A stretch of 64,000 bases of DNA from Enterococcus_K sp051713825 (lineage in GTDB: Bacteria > Bacillota > Bacilli > Lactobacillales > Enterococcaceae), in NCBI RefSeq assembly GCF_051713825.1, contig NZ_JBIOQR010000001.1, positions 2,418,001-2,482,000 on the forward strand. The letters are read 5' to 3'. A program made the translations under genes and the position numbers. The notes beneath the pieces were generated by a model that was given only the letters and a program-made list of their open reading frames with translations, had not been told where the DNA came from and made no database searches. Positions 50,299-59,855 of this stretch are shown piece after piece; the first letter of the stretch is position 1, and every line of letters starts with the position of its first letter.

Positions 50299-51483
50299 TT
50301 ACTTAGAGGTGTAGTCAGATAAATAGTTTTCTAACCGTCTCATTGCTTCTTCTAAAACAGTCATTGAAGCAGCGTAACTTAGCCTAACGTACCCCTCTGC
50401 TTCGGGACCAAACGCAATTCCTGGGATAATTGCTAAGGCATTTTTTTCAGCCAAATCGACACAAAAAGCCATCGAATCTTGAAGACAGCCTTCAGGAATT
50501 TTTGCAAAAATATAGAAGGCGCCAGACGGTTTAGCTACAGTGAACCCGAAAGAAGTCATTTTTTCATAAAGAAAATCACGGCGTTCTAAATATTCTTTTT
50601 TCATCACGGCGGCATCATTAATTCCTTCGACAAGTGCTCGTACAGCCGCTTTTTGAGAAACCGTCGCAGCAGAGGTTACCAAATATTGATGGACTTTAAT
50701 AATCTGATTGGTTAAGGCAGAAGGCGCAAAGATGAACCCAATTCGCCAACCTGTCATCGCATGTGACTTTGAAAGTCCATTAATCAGAATCGTCTGCTCT
50801 CTTAGATACTCTGCAATTGAGACATGGGGTTCTCCGTACGTCAATTCACTGTAGACTTCATCACTGATGACAAAGACTGGATATTTTTTGAGGACCTCTG
50901 CAATTGCTTGAACCTCTTCTCTTGAATACGTCACGCCAGTTGGGTTACTTGGATAGTTTAAAATAATTGCTTTGACGGCATCACCATGCTCAGCCATCGC
51001 CTGCTCAATCATCTCAGGGGAAAGAACAAACTGGTTTGGTCGCGTATCAATATAAACTGGCTCCGCACCAGCTAAGGTAATCATCGGTTCATATCCTGGA
51101 TAAATGGGTGCCGGCAACAAAACCTTGTCCCCTTTATTTAAAATAGCCAATAGTGTCGCAGAAATCGCTTCGGTCGCGCCGACTGTCACTAGGGCTTCAG
51201 TTTGGCTGTTATAAGAGAGCTGATACTTCTCCTTCAAAAAATAGGTTGCGGCTTCTCTGACGTCTAACAAACCAGCCATCCCTGTGTAGTGACTGAAGTT
51301 TTGCTCGATAGCTTCTTTCCCTGCTGTCTTCACATGTTCTGGCGTATTAAAATCAGGCTCACCCAACGTTAGTTTTAAAATGTCTGGGATTGGAGAGACG
51401 GCTTCATCAAATTGTCGAATGGTTGAAACGGCAATTTGATAAACTTGCTGATTAAATCGATTTTCTAGCTTATTCACACACAT
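50299..51483 (-). CDS. Class I/II aminotransferase (aromatic-type)
   Basis: ATG at 51483 has AAGGTGG close before it; GTG at 51477 has the better spacing and may be the real start. The roughly 394-residue PLP enzyme has LTLGEPDFNTPEHVK near 40, AILNYPSNPTGVTYS near 170, VISDEVYSELTYG near 205, the PLP lysine in INGLSKSHAMTGWRIGF near 235 and the C-terminal VRLSYAAS arginine region. It resembles PatA/AraT aminotransferases of lactic acid bacteria acting on aromatic or N-acetyl-diaminopimelate substrates. Single-gene transcript. Confidence 0.87.
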   Translation of the reverse strand: MCVNKLENRFNQQVYQIAVSTIRQFDEAVSPIPDILKLTLGEPDFNTPEHVKTAGKEAIEQNFSHYTGMAGLLDVREAATYFLKEKYQLSYNSQTEALVTVGATEAISATLLAILNKGDKVLLPAPIYPGYEPMITLAGAEPVYIDTRPNQFVLSPEMIEQAMAEHGDAVKAIILNYPSNPTGVTYSREEVQAIAEVLKKYPVFVISDEVYSELTYGEPHVSIAEYLREQTILINGLSKSHAMTGWRIGFIFAPSALTNQIIKVHQYLVTSAATVSQKAAVRALVEGINDAAVMKKEYLERRDFLYEKMTSFGFTVAKPSGAFYIFAKIPEGCLQDSMAFCVDLAEKNALAIIPGIAFGPEAEGYVRLSYAASMTVLEEAMRRLENYLSDYTSK

Positions 51484-51697
51484 AACCACCTTAACTTTTT
51501 TTGAAATCTCTAAGTATAGTTATAGTACCATAAAAGAATTTTAAAATGAATTTTTAATTACAATATAATGTATAAAATATGAGAAAATTTCTGGTTGTTT
51601 TGGGATGTATAAAATACTCCTGTATAAAAGAGAAGTTGTATCCAGAATTTCTTGAAAAATTATTTATGCCGCGTAGACTACATATAAAAAATCAGAA

Positions 51698-51740
51698 AAT
51701 CGCTTGGAACCAGCCGTGTACATGGCTAGCTTCAAGCGAT
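51698..51740. terminator. Terminator of membrane protein gene
   Basis: AATCGCTTG and CAAGCGATT arms with inner AGCC/GGCT pairing; the minus strand continues TTTTCTGATTTTTT. Confidence 0.7.
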
Positions 51741-51798
51741 TCATTTGAAAAAATTAAGTATGTCTGAATATCTTTAACTTCAGCATCTGCCACTTTGT

Positions 51799-52266
51799 TT
51801 AGTCGGTCTCTTTTTGAGTGGGTAAGATATGGAAAATAAAAAATGTGATAATTGTTAAAATAAAAGATAAGACGACTACGTAAAAAATGGGTTTAATTGC
51901 GATAAAATAAAGCGAATAGTAAGCCTGACTATCAAATAGTCCGCTTTGGCTAAGTCCTGTAGGTCCCAAAATCATTCTCGGCATCAAAGCGATTCCTGTT
52001 GTGAAACAAGCGAGACAGCAAAGATATATAGGTGCGAGAACCCTTTTTACACGGGAAAAGTGATACCAAACTAAGAAGACAGTTAATAAGAAATAGAGCC
52101 ATCCTAATGCTGGGAAATTTTTTAAGATTAGCCACCCGGTTCCTTGTACCGAACCCAATATTTCTGCATCTTTAACGACCGCACTTAACCAACGAAAGGG
52201 AAGTAGGACAATCGGTAGTAGCCAAAAAACAAGAAAGATATTTTTATAGTGAATTACTTTTTTCAA
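51799..52266 (-). CDS. Four-helix membrane protein, unknown
   Basis: The frame allows GTG at 52275 or TTG at 52266; the TTG is 8 bases after GAGGAG and is preferred, giving about 155 residues. Predicted helices lie near 10-28, 53-68, 79-97 and 128-152, with an extracytoplasmic loop between 28 and 50. No residue pattern that names a family was recognised. It is monocistronic, between the aminotransferase gene and repeat copy B. Confidence 0.7.
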   Translation of the reverse strand: MKKVIHYKNIFLVFWLLPIVLLPFRWLSAVVKDAEILGSVQGTGWLILKNFPALGWLYFLLTVFLVWYHFSRVKRVLAPIYLCCLACFTTGIALMPRMILGPTGLSQSGLFDSQAYYSLYFIAIKPIFYVVVLSFILTIITFFIFHILPTQKETD

Positions 52267-52448
52267 CCGTACCACTCCTCAACAATTTTGTAAGTATCTA
52301 TCCCAAAATTTGCTAGATAATGTTTATATTTTTAGCAATATACTGAATTATATCAAACCTAAACGAAATATTGTTTGGGAATTGCTTGTTTTTTTACGAA
52401 AGGAGCATTAAATTTTATTCATTTGTGAGTAAAATATTTGTGCATTTT

Positions 52449-52736
52449 GAAAAAAAGGAGTTTGGTACATAACTCAGAAAGTTATGTACCAAACTCCTTT
52501 TATCCGAATAAACGGTGGGCACTAAAGCAACTCCAATCTCCATTACATTCCGCTCTCATCAATTTCTACGCATGGGACATGCTAGAATTGAAGGACTGCG
52601 TGTCGCGCTCAACAATTTCTACGCGTGGGCCATGCTAGCGTTGAAGGTTCTTGTTGCACCGTACCTACCCGGTTCTCGAAGTTAACCACTTCTGCCCCAA
52701 CCTCTCTTTGGGTTGCAAAAAAGTGGCATTTTTTAT
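52449..52736 (-). repeat. Modular intergenic repeat, copy B (inverted)
   Basis: Reverse complement matches both ends of copy A: AGAGAGGTTGGGGCAGAAGT, one GGTAGGTAC unit (plus-strand GTACCTACC at 52661), two GTAGAAATTG(T/A)TGAG modules, then CCCACCGTTTATTCGGATAA and a terminal hairpin at 52450-52500 with AAGGAGTTTGGTACATAAC arms. The central part present in copies A and C is missing. Confidence 0.85.
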
Positions 52737-53245
52737 AATTCTCTCAAATAGACCTTTTTAATCAGTAATTTATCAAATAAATGAGATTGGCTGTCTTGTT
52801 CGCCAATCACTTCAGCGAGAATGATCTTTTGGTTGTTCTTTTTTCTTAACTGGTAAATGATCTTACCAGATTCATTCAATTCATTCATCATATCAACGAC
52901 ACCACCAAAACCAGTCTTTTTGGTAATAAAACCAAGAGCAACCATTCGTTCATCCAAATTTTTGGCTGAAATAGTCGCGCCATCAACTAATGTTTGATGG
53001 AGAATCATTGCCAGCCCTTCTAGTTCTTCGGCTATTGGAATCTCTGGTTCAGGCTCTGGGCGACTTTGCAGTTCCTGCAGCAATGTTTCGTATTGTTCTT
53101 TGGTTAGCATAACTCCGGCAATCTTCTCTCGATTGAAAACATAGACACCTGTACCCGCTTCTCTTGCTTGGTTAAATACATCCATGGGTGATTTTTTCAC
53201 TTCTGTGATCGAAGATGTGGGAACATCTAGCTTTTTCAGTTCCAT
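52733..53245 (-). CDS. Phd/YefM antitoxin-like protein without adjacent toxin
   Basis: A 170-residue protein. The first 65 residues (TSSITEVKKSPMDVFNQARE, GTGVYVFNREKIAGVMLTKE, QYETLLQEL) match the Phd/YefM antitoxin fold that binds DNA as a dimer. The rest (about 66-170) has a separate helical region with a LGFITKKTGFGGVVDMMNEL segment. It is longer than normal antitoxins and no toxin gene of the Doc or YoeB type flanks it. GAGGAGGAGAAACG precedes the ATG. It may act as a simple regulator. Confidence 0.8.
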   Translation of the reverse strand: MELKKLDVPTSSITEVKKSPMDVFNQAREAGTGVYVFNREKIAGVMLTKEQYETLLQELQSRPEPEPEIPIAEELEGLAMILHQTLVDGATISAKNLDERMVALGFITKKTGFGGVVDMMNELNESGKIIYQLRKKNNQKIILAEVIGEQDSQSHLFDKLLIKKVYLREL

Positions 53246-53317
53246 TCGTTTCTCCTCCTCGCATTGACAAAAACCATTATATCACAGCTTCTCCCATGGG
53301 TTCATGTTTTTCTTCAT

Positions 53318-54670
53318 CTATTTTATTAATTGAAAAATAACATTCGTTAATTCAATTATTAATTCCTCAATAAATAAGGTCGAGATGAAGATCGTCCGAA
53401 TCGTCTTATTTGAGGATTTTTTTAAGCTATAGTAATCTGTCACACAAATATCTGCGTAGTTAGGAATCTCATTACCAAAGTGAATCGACACGCGAATCGC
53501 GCAAAATAAAGAAAAGTGATTCTGTATTAGTTGTTCCAAGTGTTTAAGTTTACTCTCAGATAACTTTAAAAGTAAACAAATATGAATCGGAATCTCAATC
53601 TCAGTCGAGGAAAGAATGGGGACAATCATCTGATAGTTATAGAGATTTTGTATCTGTTTATCTTCGGAATTTTTGGTGAAGGCATAGGGTTGGCGATCTG
53701 AAATAATCTTTAGGCGTGCAAGCATTTTAGGCTGCTTCTGAAGCTTTTGTGTAATGCGTTCTTTTTCATACATCGTTAGGAGGTCTTCGGTGTGGATAGC
53801 TCGGCAAATAAGACGCTGAAGAAGCATCTTCACGAGGATGGTTTGTTTAGCGGGATTAGAAAACTCAGGAAATGTCCGTTGAATGACCAATAACCATTGT
53901 TTAATCTCCGGAACAATCGGATAGATAGTGTCTAATGTGAAAGGAAACTTCTCTTTAGAAAAGTCACTGGAAGCCTCTGAGCATAAAAATAGATAGAGAT
54001 AAAGAGATTCACTACCTGTCAGGCTTAGATGTTTTCTCTTAAACAGCTGAAATCGACTATCTTTTTGAATTAACTGCCAGCAAAACCTAGGCAGTCGAAG
54101 AGTATGGACTTCTCGGCGATAGTAAATAATATGTGTCATCAAACTTTCAGACAAAGCTCCTTCGAAAGGTTGAGTAGAGTTTTGAGCGAAAATGAGTTGA
54201 ATTTTTTTAGGACATAGTTCAGGGAAGTCACGAGCAAAATCAAATGAAAGTTTACAGACGGCCCCCTCTTCGCCTAGCAAAACGGATTCCTTTTCTTGGA
54301 CATAAAAACCTAAAGGAAACAAGGCTTTGTTGAGTCGATAGTATTGGCGAGTTGTGAAGTTAGTAGTAGCTGGCTCATTCCAAATTGCTTGAGAGAGCAA
54401 TCGAAATAAAGAGCTTTTAGAAAAAAACAGGACTAGGATTTTGTGCAGGGAGATGGTTTCTTGGTAGTGCCAAGAAACGAACTTATGATCGATATGCAAA
54501 TTCATTTGTGGAGAAATACGCTCAATTTCGAATAATCTTTTTCGTAAAGTCTTACGGTGTATAGAAAAATGATTAGCTAACTCTTGGAAAGTAAAGCAGC
54601 CTTCTCTCATATAGATAAGGATTCGGAGCTTTTGCTGATAATCTTTTTCTAAAAATGAAACCCAATCCAT
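53318..54670 (-). CDS. Mga/AtxA-like helix-turn-helix regulator
   Basis: ATG at 54670 with GAGGTG five bases upstream. The 450-residue protein begins with a wHTH region (ILIYMREGCFTFQELANHFS, IHRKTLRKRLFEIERI, about 15-55), continues with a long helical region like PRD-type domains (about 160-300), and ends with a region like an EIIB fold (about 340-450). This is the Mga family layout of Gram-positive regulators that sense PTS activity. No histidine pattern clearly identifies phosphorylation sites. Target genes are unknown; it is next to the Phd-like gene on the same strand. Confidence 0.8.
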   Translation of the reverse strand: MDWVSFLEKDYQQKLRILIYMREGCFTFQELANHFSIHRKTLRKRLFEIERISPQMNLHIDHKFVSWHYQETISLHKILVLFFSKSSLFRLLSQAIWNEPATTNFTTRQYYRLNKALFPLGFYVQEKESVLLGEEGAVCKLSFDFARDFPELCPKKIQLIFAQNSTQPFEGALSESLMTHIIYYRREVHTLRLPRFCWQLIQKDSRFQLFKRKHLSLTGSESLYLYLFLCSEASSDFSKEKFPFTLDTIYPIVPEIKQWLLVIQRTFPEFSNPAKQTILVKMLLQRLICRAIHTEDLLTMYEKERITQKLQKQPKMLARLKIISDRQPYAFTKNSEDKQIQNLYNYQMIVPILSSTEIEIPIHICLLLKLSESKLKHLEQLIQNHFSLFCAIRVSIHFGNEIPNYADICVTDYYSLKKSSNKTIRTIFISTLFIEELIIELTNVIFQLIK

Positions 54671-54697
54671 CTCTGCACCTCTTCTCATCGTTCTCAC

Positions 54698-55041
54698 TAT
54701 TAAAGTACCATAAAAACAAACATATTTGCTATTTTATTTTGGGAGGAAAACCGTTCAAAATTGTATAATGGCTAGAAGTGCCAATCAAAAAGGAGTCGTC
54801 TGTGGTTACCGAAATTTTTGGGATTTCAAGTACCGTATTTTAACTAGCTCCAATTTAGCCCAAAAAAGCAATTCTGTCATCACTGACAAAGCTGCTTAGT
54901 GTGTATTATATTCTAGTCATCCACATCATTTGACATAGCGCCTCAAAAAGACGGAAAACCAGCTTGAGGTTCTCCGCCTTTTTGATTGAATAAGTAAGGG
55001 CGCACAAAAGCCTATCGTCATTCATTTTCGTGTGAGTAACT
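54698..55041. other. Intergenic region with short leader-like ORF and terminator
   Basis: A gap of 344 bases. On the plus strand TATAAT (54764) and AAGGAG (54790) precede a 13-codon frame starting GTG at 54802 and ending TAA at 54843. It might be a leader peptide or a gene remnant. The rest holds no gene; the copB terminator is at 54946-54983. Confidence 0.35.
54946..54983. terminator. cop operon terminator
   Basis: AAAAAGACGGAAAACC and GGTTCTCCGCCTTTTT arms with a few mismatches; A and T runs on both sides. It lies about 60 bases after the copB stop. Confidence 0.8.
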
Positions 55042-57399
55042 TTATCTGTCGATTCTTAACGTCATAGCATTTATTGCGACAACAATGGTACTTAGTGACA
55101 TGAGGATGGCGCCTACTGCTGGGTTTAACAAAATGCCTATTGGGGCAAGAACGCCCGCTGCTAGAGGAATAGCAAATAAATTGTAGCCTGCGCCCCACCA
55201 TAGATTTTGGATCATTTTCTTACGTGTTTGTTTGGAGAGGTTTAAAAAGTGTAAGATATCCTCAGGGTTGCTGTTGGTAAGAACCACATCTGCTGAGTCA
55301 ATAGCGACATCTGTCCCCGCTCCAATGGCAATCCCAACAGTCGCACGGGCTAGACTCGGTGCATCATTTATCCCGTCACCGACCATCATGACACGTTTTC
55401 CTTCGTCTAAATAGTGACGAACAATTTTTTCTTTATCTTCGGGCAATAATTCTCCATAGAAGGTTTTTATTCCAAGATAATTTGCTACAGCTTCAGCAGC
55501 CGTTTTGTTGTCACCGGTTAACATCACGGGCAAGATATGATTTTCTTTTAGTGTATGAATAAATTGTTTGGCTTCAGGTTTAATTTCATCACCTAAAGCA
55601 AGTAAGGCAATCAGTTTTTGGTCAATTATCAAATAACTGATAGTATTTCCTTGCTCTTTATATTTGGTTGTGACAGAAGTGTTAAAAGTATAGTTTTGGC
55701 GGATGACTTCTCCTTCGTTGACAATACGAACTGTTTTGCCTTGGACTATTCCTTCAAGACCTATCCCAGAAAGATTCGTTAAATCATGGGCTTCATAAGA
55801 ATCAATATTTTGTTCTTTAATATAGGTCATAATGCCAATTGCTAAAGGATGATTGGCATTTTTTTCTAATGCACCAATGTAGCTGAAGACTTCTGTCTTA
55901 CTGAAGGCTGAAGTAAATAATTCCAGTCCGGTAACCGTAAATTTTCCTTCTGTTAGTGTTCCTGTTTTATCCAGCATTATTACGTCTACTTGATTGGCCT
56001 GCTCCAAAGCATTGCGATTTTTTAGAAGGAGTCCATTTTTGGCAGCAATAGAAGTCGAACGGGCAATCACTAGTGGAATCGCTAATCCTAGTGCATGTGG
56101 ACAAGCAATAACAAAAACAGTTACCATCCGATCTAGTGCGGTCGCTAAATCAGCCACCAACCACCAAACGATAAATGCGGAGATACCCGCCACTAAAGCA
56201 ATGTAAAATAACCATTTTGCAACTTTATCAGAGAGGCTTTCAAGTTTGGATTTTTCACTTTGCGCTTTTCTAACCATTTCCATGACTTGGGCAAGATACC
56301 CATTCTCACCGGTTCCGGTCACTTGGATTTGAAGCATGCCACTTCCGTTTACTGATCCTCCGATGACGGAATCCCCGATGTTTTTTTGAATTCCTTTAGA
56401 CTCGCCGGTAACAGCTGATTCATCGACTGTCGAAGTCCCTTTGATAATTTGACCATCTGTAGGCATTTTATCACCTGAACGAACAATCAATATGTCGCCA
56501 GCGACCACTTCTTGAAGAGGAATCTCCTCCTCTAGCCCTGTTTTCGTAATTCGTTTAACAGTATCGGGGAGCAACTCAGCAAGTTTTTGTAAAGCATTGC
56601 TAGCGCTAGCGACGGCATTCATCTCAATCCAGTGGCCTAATAACATAATCACAATTAGCGTGGCCAGCTCCCAAAAGAAATCCATGACGTGAGTTTGTGT
56701 TGTAAAGGTATTCGTTATAAAAGCATAGAGACTATAAATATAAGAAACAGAGATGCCCATTGCAATTAAGGTCATCATGGCAGGACTTTTTTGTTGAAGC
56801 TCCATTTTCGCTCCAGAGAGGAAGGGTTGCCCTCCGTAGAAAAATAGAAATGTTGCTAAAAGGAGAACCACCCACTCTGAGCCAGAAAAGGTAAATTGAA
56901 ACGGCAATCGGATCCCCATCATTGGAGAAAGAACGATAATCGGAATGGCCACAATAAGTGATAACCAGAACTTTTGCTTAAAATTCCCCATGTGCATCGA
57001 ATGATCCATGCCGCCCATATCGTGCCCTCCATGCCCTATATGCATCGAATGATCCTTGCTCATATCGTGGTCTTCGTGCCCCATATGCATCGAATGGTCC
57101 ATCTTGCTCATATTGTGGTCTTCGTGCCCCATATGTGAATGATCCATTTTGGTCATATCATGGTCTTCGTGACTCATATGTGAATGATCCATCGTGTTCA
57201 TATCATGGTCCTTGTGACTCATATGTGAATGATCCATTTTGCTCATATCGTGGTCCTCGTGCCCCATATGCATGTTCTGTTCTGTTTGTTCGTTCTCAGG
57301 TGTTTGTTTGGGTTCTATTTCTAGCGATTTCCCCTGTTGTTCTGTCTTATTTACAGACTTGGGTGTTTCATTTGAATGTTCTGACAGTTTATTTGCCAT
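55042..57399 (-). CDS. copB: Copper-exporting P-type ATPase CopB
   Basis: A 785-residue P1B-type ATPase. The first 140 residues are cytoplasmic and histidine/methionine-rich with about seven imperfect MGHEDHDMSKMDHSH-type repeats, probably Cu-binding, and no CxxC domain. Eight membrane helices carry the CPH metal motif (VFVIACPHALGLAIP near 435), phosphorylation site DKTGTLTEG near 475, and MLTGDNKTAAE plus VGDGINDAPSLA hinge motifs. The CPH motif fits E. hirae-type CopB that exports copper. It is last in copYZAB, 15 bases after copA. Confidence 0.93.
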   Translation of the reverse strand: MANKLSEHSNETPKSVNKTEQQGKSLEIEPKQTPENEQTEQNMHMGHEDHDMSKMDHSHMSHKDHDMNTMDHSHMSHEDHDMTKMDHSHMGHEDHNMSKMDHSMHMGHEDHDMSKDHSMHIGHGGHDMGGMDHSMHMGNFKQKFWLSLIVAIPIIVLSPMMGIRLPFQFTFSGSEWVVLLLATFLFFYGGQPFLSGAKMELQQKSPAMMTLIAMGISVSYIYSLYAFITNTFTTQTHVMDFFWELATLIVIMLLGHWIEMNAVASASNALQKLAELLPDTVKRITKTGLEEEIPLQEVVAGDILIVRSGDKMPTDGQIIKGTSTVDESAVTGESKGIQKNIGDSVIGGSVNGSGMLQIQVTGTGENGYLAQVMEMVRKAQSEKSKLESLSDKVAKWLFYIALVAGISAFIVWWLVADLATALDRMVTVFVIACPHALGLAIPLVIARSTSIAAKNGLLLKNRNALEQANQVDVIMLDKTGTLTEGKFTVTGLELFTSAFSKTEVFSYIGALEKNANHPLAIGIMTYIKEQNIDSYEAHDLTNLSGIGLEGIVQGKTVRIVNEGEVIRQNYTFNTSVTTKYKEQGNTISYLIIDQKLIALLALGDEIKPEAKQFIHTLKENHILPVMLTGDNKTAAEAVANYLGIKTFYGELLPEDKEKIVRHYLDEGKRVMMVGDGINDAPSLARATVGIAIGAGTDVAIDSADVVLTNSNPEDILHFLNLSKQTRKKMIQNLWWGAGYNLFAIPLAAGVLAPIGILLNPAVGAILMSLSTIVVAINAMTLRIDR

Positions 57400-57414
57400 A
57401 ACAAGCCCTTCTTC

Positions 57415-59598
57415 CTAGATTTTCTTACGGTTTAAGCTGAGTGAGTTTAAGAGGACACTCACTGAACTAAAGGCCATAGCAGCTCCTGCGACGATAGGAT
57501 TCAAAAAGCCTAACGCTGCAAAAGGAATGCCTACCGTGTTATAGATAAATGCCCAAAATAGATTTTGTTTGATTTTTTTGAGTGTTGCTTGAGAGAGGTG
57601 AATCATTTTTTCAACGTAAACTAAATCATTGTTCATAAGTGTGACATCGGCCGTTTCCATAGCGATATCTGTACCACTCCCCATAGCGATTCCAACATTT
57701 GCTAAAGCTAAGGCGGGCGCATCGTTAATGCCATCTCCGACCATACCTACAAATTCGTTGTCCTTTTGCAACTGCGCTACATAATTCGCTTTATCTTCTG
57801 GTAAGACCTCAGCAAAAATATGGTCCGGTGTTAAACCGACTTGTTGGCCGATAAACTCAGCAGCCGTTTTATTATCTCCTGTGAGCATATAAACAGAAAC
57901 ATGACGTTCTTTTAATTTCTGTATCGCTTCTTTTGAAGAAGGCTTTACTTGGTCAGAGACAGCAATGGTTGCTAATAAAGAGCTTTCGTTTGCTAGAAAC
58001 ATGACCGTTTTTCCTTGCTTTTCCCAAAGAATTGCTTGTTCTTCGACAGCTGAATAATCGATTTTTTTACTTTGGAGTAACTTTCTTGTACCAGCGTAAT
58101 AGGTTGTTTGTCCAATCTCTCCGGTTATCCCAGCGCCAGGTAATGCTGTAAAGTTCGTAACAATGTGTGACGTCACTTGTTGTTCTTCTCCGTATGCAAC
58201 AACAGCTTTGGCTAAAGGATGTTCAGAATCTTTTTCTAACGAGGTAAAAATAGCTAAGGAGTCTTCTCTATTACTATCATAATCTGTCACGCTAGGTTTT
58301 CCAACTGTTATGGTTCCTGTTTTATCAAGAATAATGCTAGTAATGTGGGTTGCGGCTTCTAATGCTTCCCCGCCTTTGATTAAAATCCCTTTTTTGGCGC
58401 CTAGTCCTGTACCAACCATGATGGCAGTTGGTGTTGCTAATCCTAACGCACAAGGACAAGCAATGACTAAGACAGATACGCTATGAATGAGAGCAGTTTG
58501 CCAATCGCCTAAAATAAAGCCAGTTAACAAAAGTGTTAAGAGCGCAACAACTAAAACAGTCGGCACAAATATCCCGGAAATTTTATCGGCAATTTGTTGG
58601 ATAGGCGCTTTGGTTCCTTGGGCTTCTTCAACCATACGAATAATCTTTGAAAGTACAGTGTCTTGGCCAACTTTGGTTGCTTGCATTCGCAAACTACCAT
58701 TTGTGTTAACCGTTCCGCCAAAAAGCACATCGTCTGCTTTTTTTTCAACAGGTAAGCTTTCTCCAGTTAACATACTTTCATCGACCGCACTTGTTCCAGA
58801 AATTAGGATACCGTCAACGGGGATTTGTTCACCGGGGCGAACTTGAATCATTTCGCCTAGCTCAACCTCTTCAATAGGGATACTGATCTCTTGTCCATTT
58901 CGAATGACAGTCGCTGTTTTTGCTTGAAGCGCCATTAATTGTTTGATTGCATTGCCTGTTTTTGCTTTAGCGTTAGTTTCCAAATACTTACCTAAAAGAA
59001 TTAAGGTAATGATAGTTGCGCTACTTTCAAAATACAAATCCATGTGGTTTTGGCTGAAAAATCCATTATAAATACTTAATAGATAGGCAGCTGTTGTCCC
59101 CATGGCAACCAGAACATCCATGTTGGGTGCCATGGTTTTAATTGCATGGTAGGCTCCTTTGTAGTAACGTGCACCGATATAAAATTGAACAGGCGTTGCT
59201 AAAATTAGTTGAACCCATGGGTTATGGAAAAACTGGACCCATACTGCATGGCTACCCAATAAAGATGCAATCATAGCAATCATTAAAGGGGCCGTTAATA
59301 AAGCGCTGAAGAGTAAATCAAACTTAATTTTTTTCAGATAGTTTTCTTTCTCTTTTTCGATTTCTTGTTTATGGGACTCATCAAAAATAATTGCACCATA
59401 ACCAATTGACTCGACGCTCTGAATTAATTCAGACGGCGTTGTTTCTTGGTATTGAACCGTCGCTTTTTCTGTAGCTAAATTGACAGTTGCTGAGAGTACA
59501 CCGGGATGAGCGTTTAGTTCTTTTTCTACTCGCGCTGAACAGTTGGCGCACGTCATGCCTGTAATGACGAAGGTTTCCATTTTTGCTGCTGAAGACAT
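57415..59598 (-). CDS. copA: Copper P-type ATPase CopA
   Basis: A 727-residue P1B-type ATPase with one N-terminal heavy-metal domain (ITGMTCANCSARVEKEL, CxxC near residue 17), eight membrane helices, the CPC motif (VLVIACPCALGLATPTA near 380), phosphorylation site DKTGTITVGKP near 425, HP-type ATP-binding dipeptide in DSEHPLAKAV, and MLTGDNKTAAE/VGDGINDAPALA. It transports Cu(I). It is one base after the copZ stop with coupling through TAAGATG. Confidence 0.95.
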   Translation of the reverse strand: MSSAAKMETFVITGMTCANCSARVEKELNAHPGVLSATVNLATEKATVQYQETTPSELIQSVESIGYGAIIFDESHKQEIEKEKENYLKKIKFDLLFSALLTAPLMIAMIASLLGSHAVWVQFFHNPWVQLILATPVQFYIGARYYKGAYHAIKTMAPNMDVLVAMGTTAAYLLSIYNGFFSQNHMDLYFESSATIITLILLGKYLETNAKAKTGNAIKQLMALQAKTATVIRNGQEISIPIEEVELGEMIQVRPGEQIPVDGILISGTSAVDESMLTGESLPVEKKADDVLFGGTVNTNGSLRMQATKVGQDTVLSKIIRMVEEAQGTKAPIQQIADKISGIFVPTVLVVALLTLLLTGFILGDWQTALIHSVSVLVIACPCALGLATPTAIMVGTGLGAKKGILIKGGEALEAATHITSIILDKTGTITVGKPSVTDYDSNREDSLAIFTSLEKDSEHPLAKAVVAYGEEQQVTSHIVTNFTALPGAGITGEIGQTTYYAGTRKLLQSKKIDYSAVEEQAILWEKQGKTVMFLANESSLLATIAVSDQVKPSSKEAIQKLKERHVSVYMLTGDNKTAAEFIGQQVGLTPDHIFAEVLPEDKANYVAQLQKDNEFVGMVGDGINDAPALALANVGIAMGSGTDIAMETADVTLMNNDLVYVEKMIHLSQATLKKIKQNLFWAFIYNTVGIPFAALGFLNPIVAGAAMAFSSVSVLLNSLSLNRKKI

Positions 59599-59599
59599 C

Positions 59600-59809
59600 T
59601 TACACCACCTCAGTTGTATAACCAGCTTCTGTCACTTTTTCAGCAATTTGTTGTGCGCTGACTTTTGTTTCATCAAATTTGACTGTTCCTGATTCTTTCT
59701 TTAAACTGATTTTTACTTTTTGAATACCTGGTAATTGATTAATGCTTTCTTCTACTTTTGCGACACAGTGGTTACAGCTCATTTTTGAAATGGAAAAATT
59801 TTGTTTCAT
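59600..59809 (-). CDS. copZ: Copper chaperone CopZ
   Basis: A 69-residue ferredoxin-like heavy-metal-binding domain with ISKMSCNHCVAKVEESINQL (CxxC at about 12-15), KISLKKESGTVKF and YTTEVV at the end. It carries Cu(I) to CopY and the ATPases. AGGAGGAACCAATC precedes the ATG. Length and position match E. hirae CopZ. Confidence 0.95.
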   Translation of the reverse strand: MKQNFSISKMSCNHCVAKVEESINQLPGIQKVKISLKKESGTVKFDETKVSAQQIAEKVTEAGYTTEVV

Positions 59810-59855
59810 GATTGGTTCCTCCTAAAGTTTAAGTTTGGTTGTGTATTTCTTATTT

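Noticed and set aside
52438..52638. 66-codon rightward frame in repeat B
   Set aside because: It is formed by the repeat hairpin and modules and is not kept in copies A or C.
57000..57290. Periodic DNA resembling a CRISPR array
   Set aside because: The periodicity is about 45-60 bp and stays in the CopB reading frame encoding His-rich units; there are no unique spacers between conserved repeats.
57135..57401. 88-codon rightward frame opposite the CopB N-terminus
   Set aside because: It is the antisense shadow of the His-rich repeat coding sequence.
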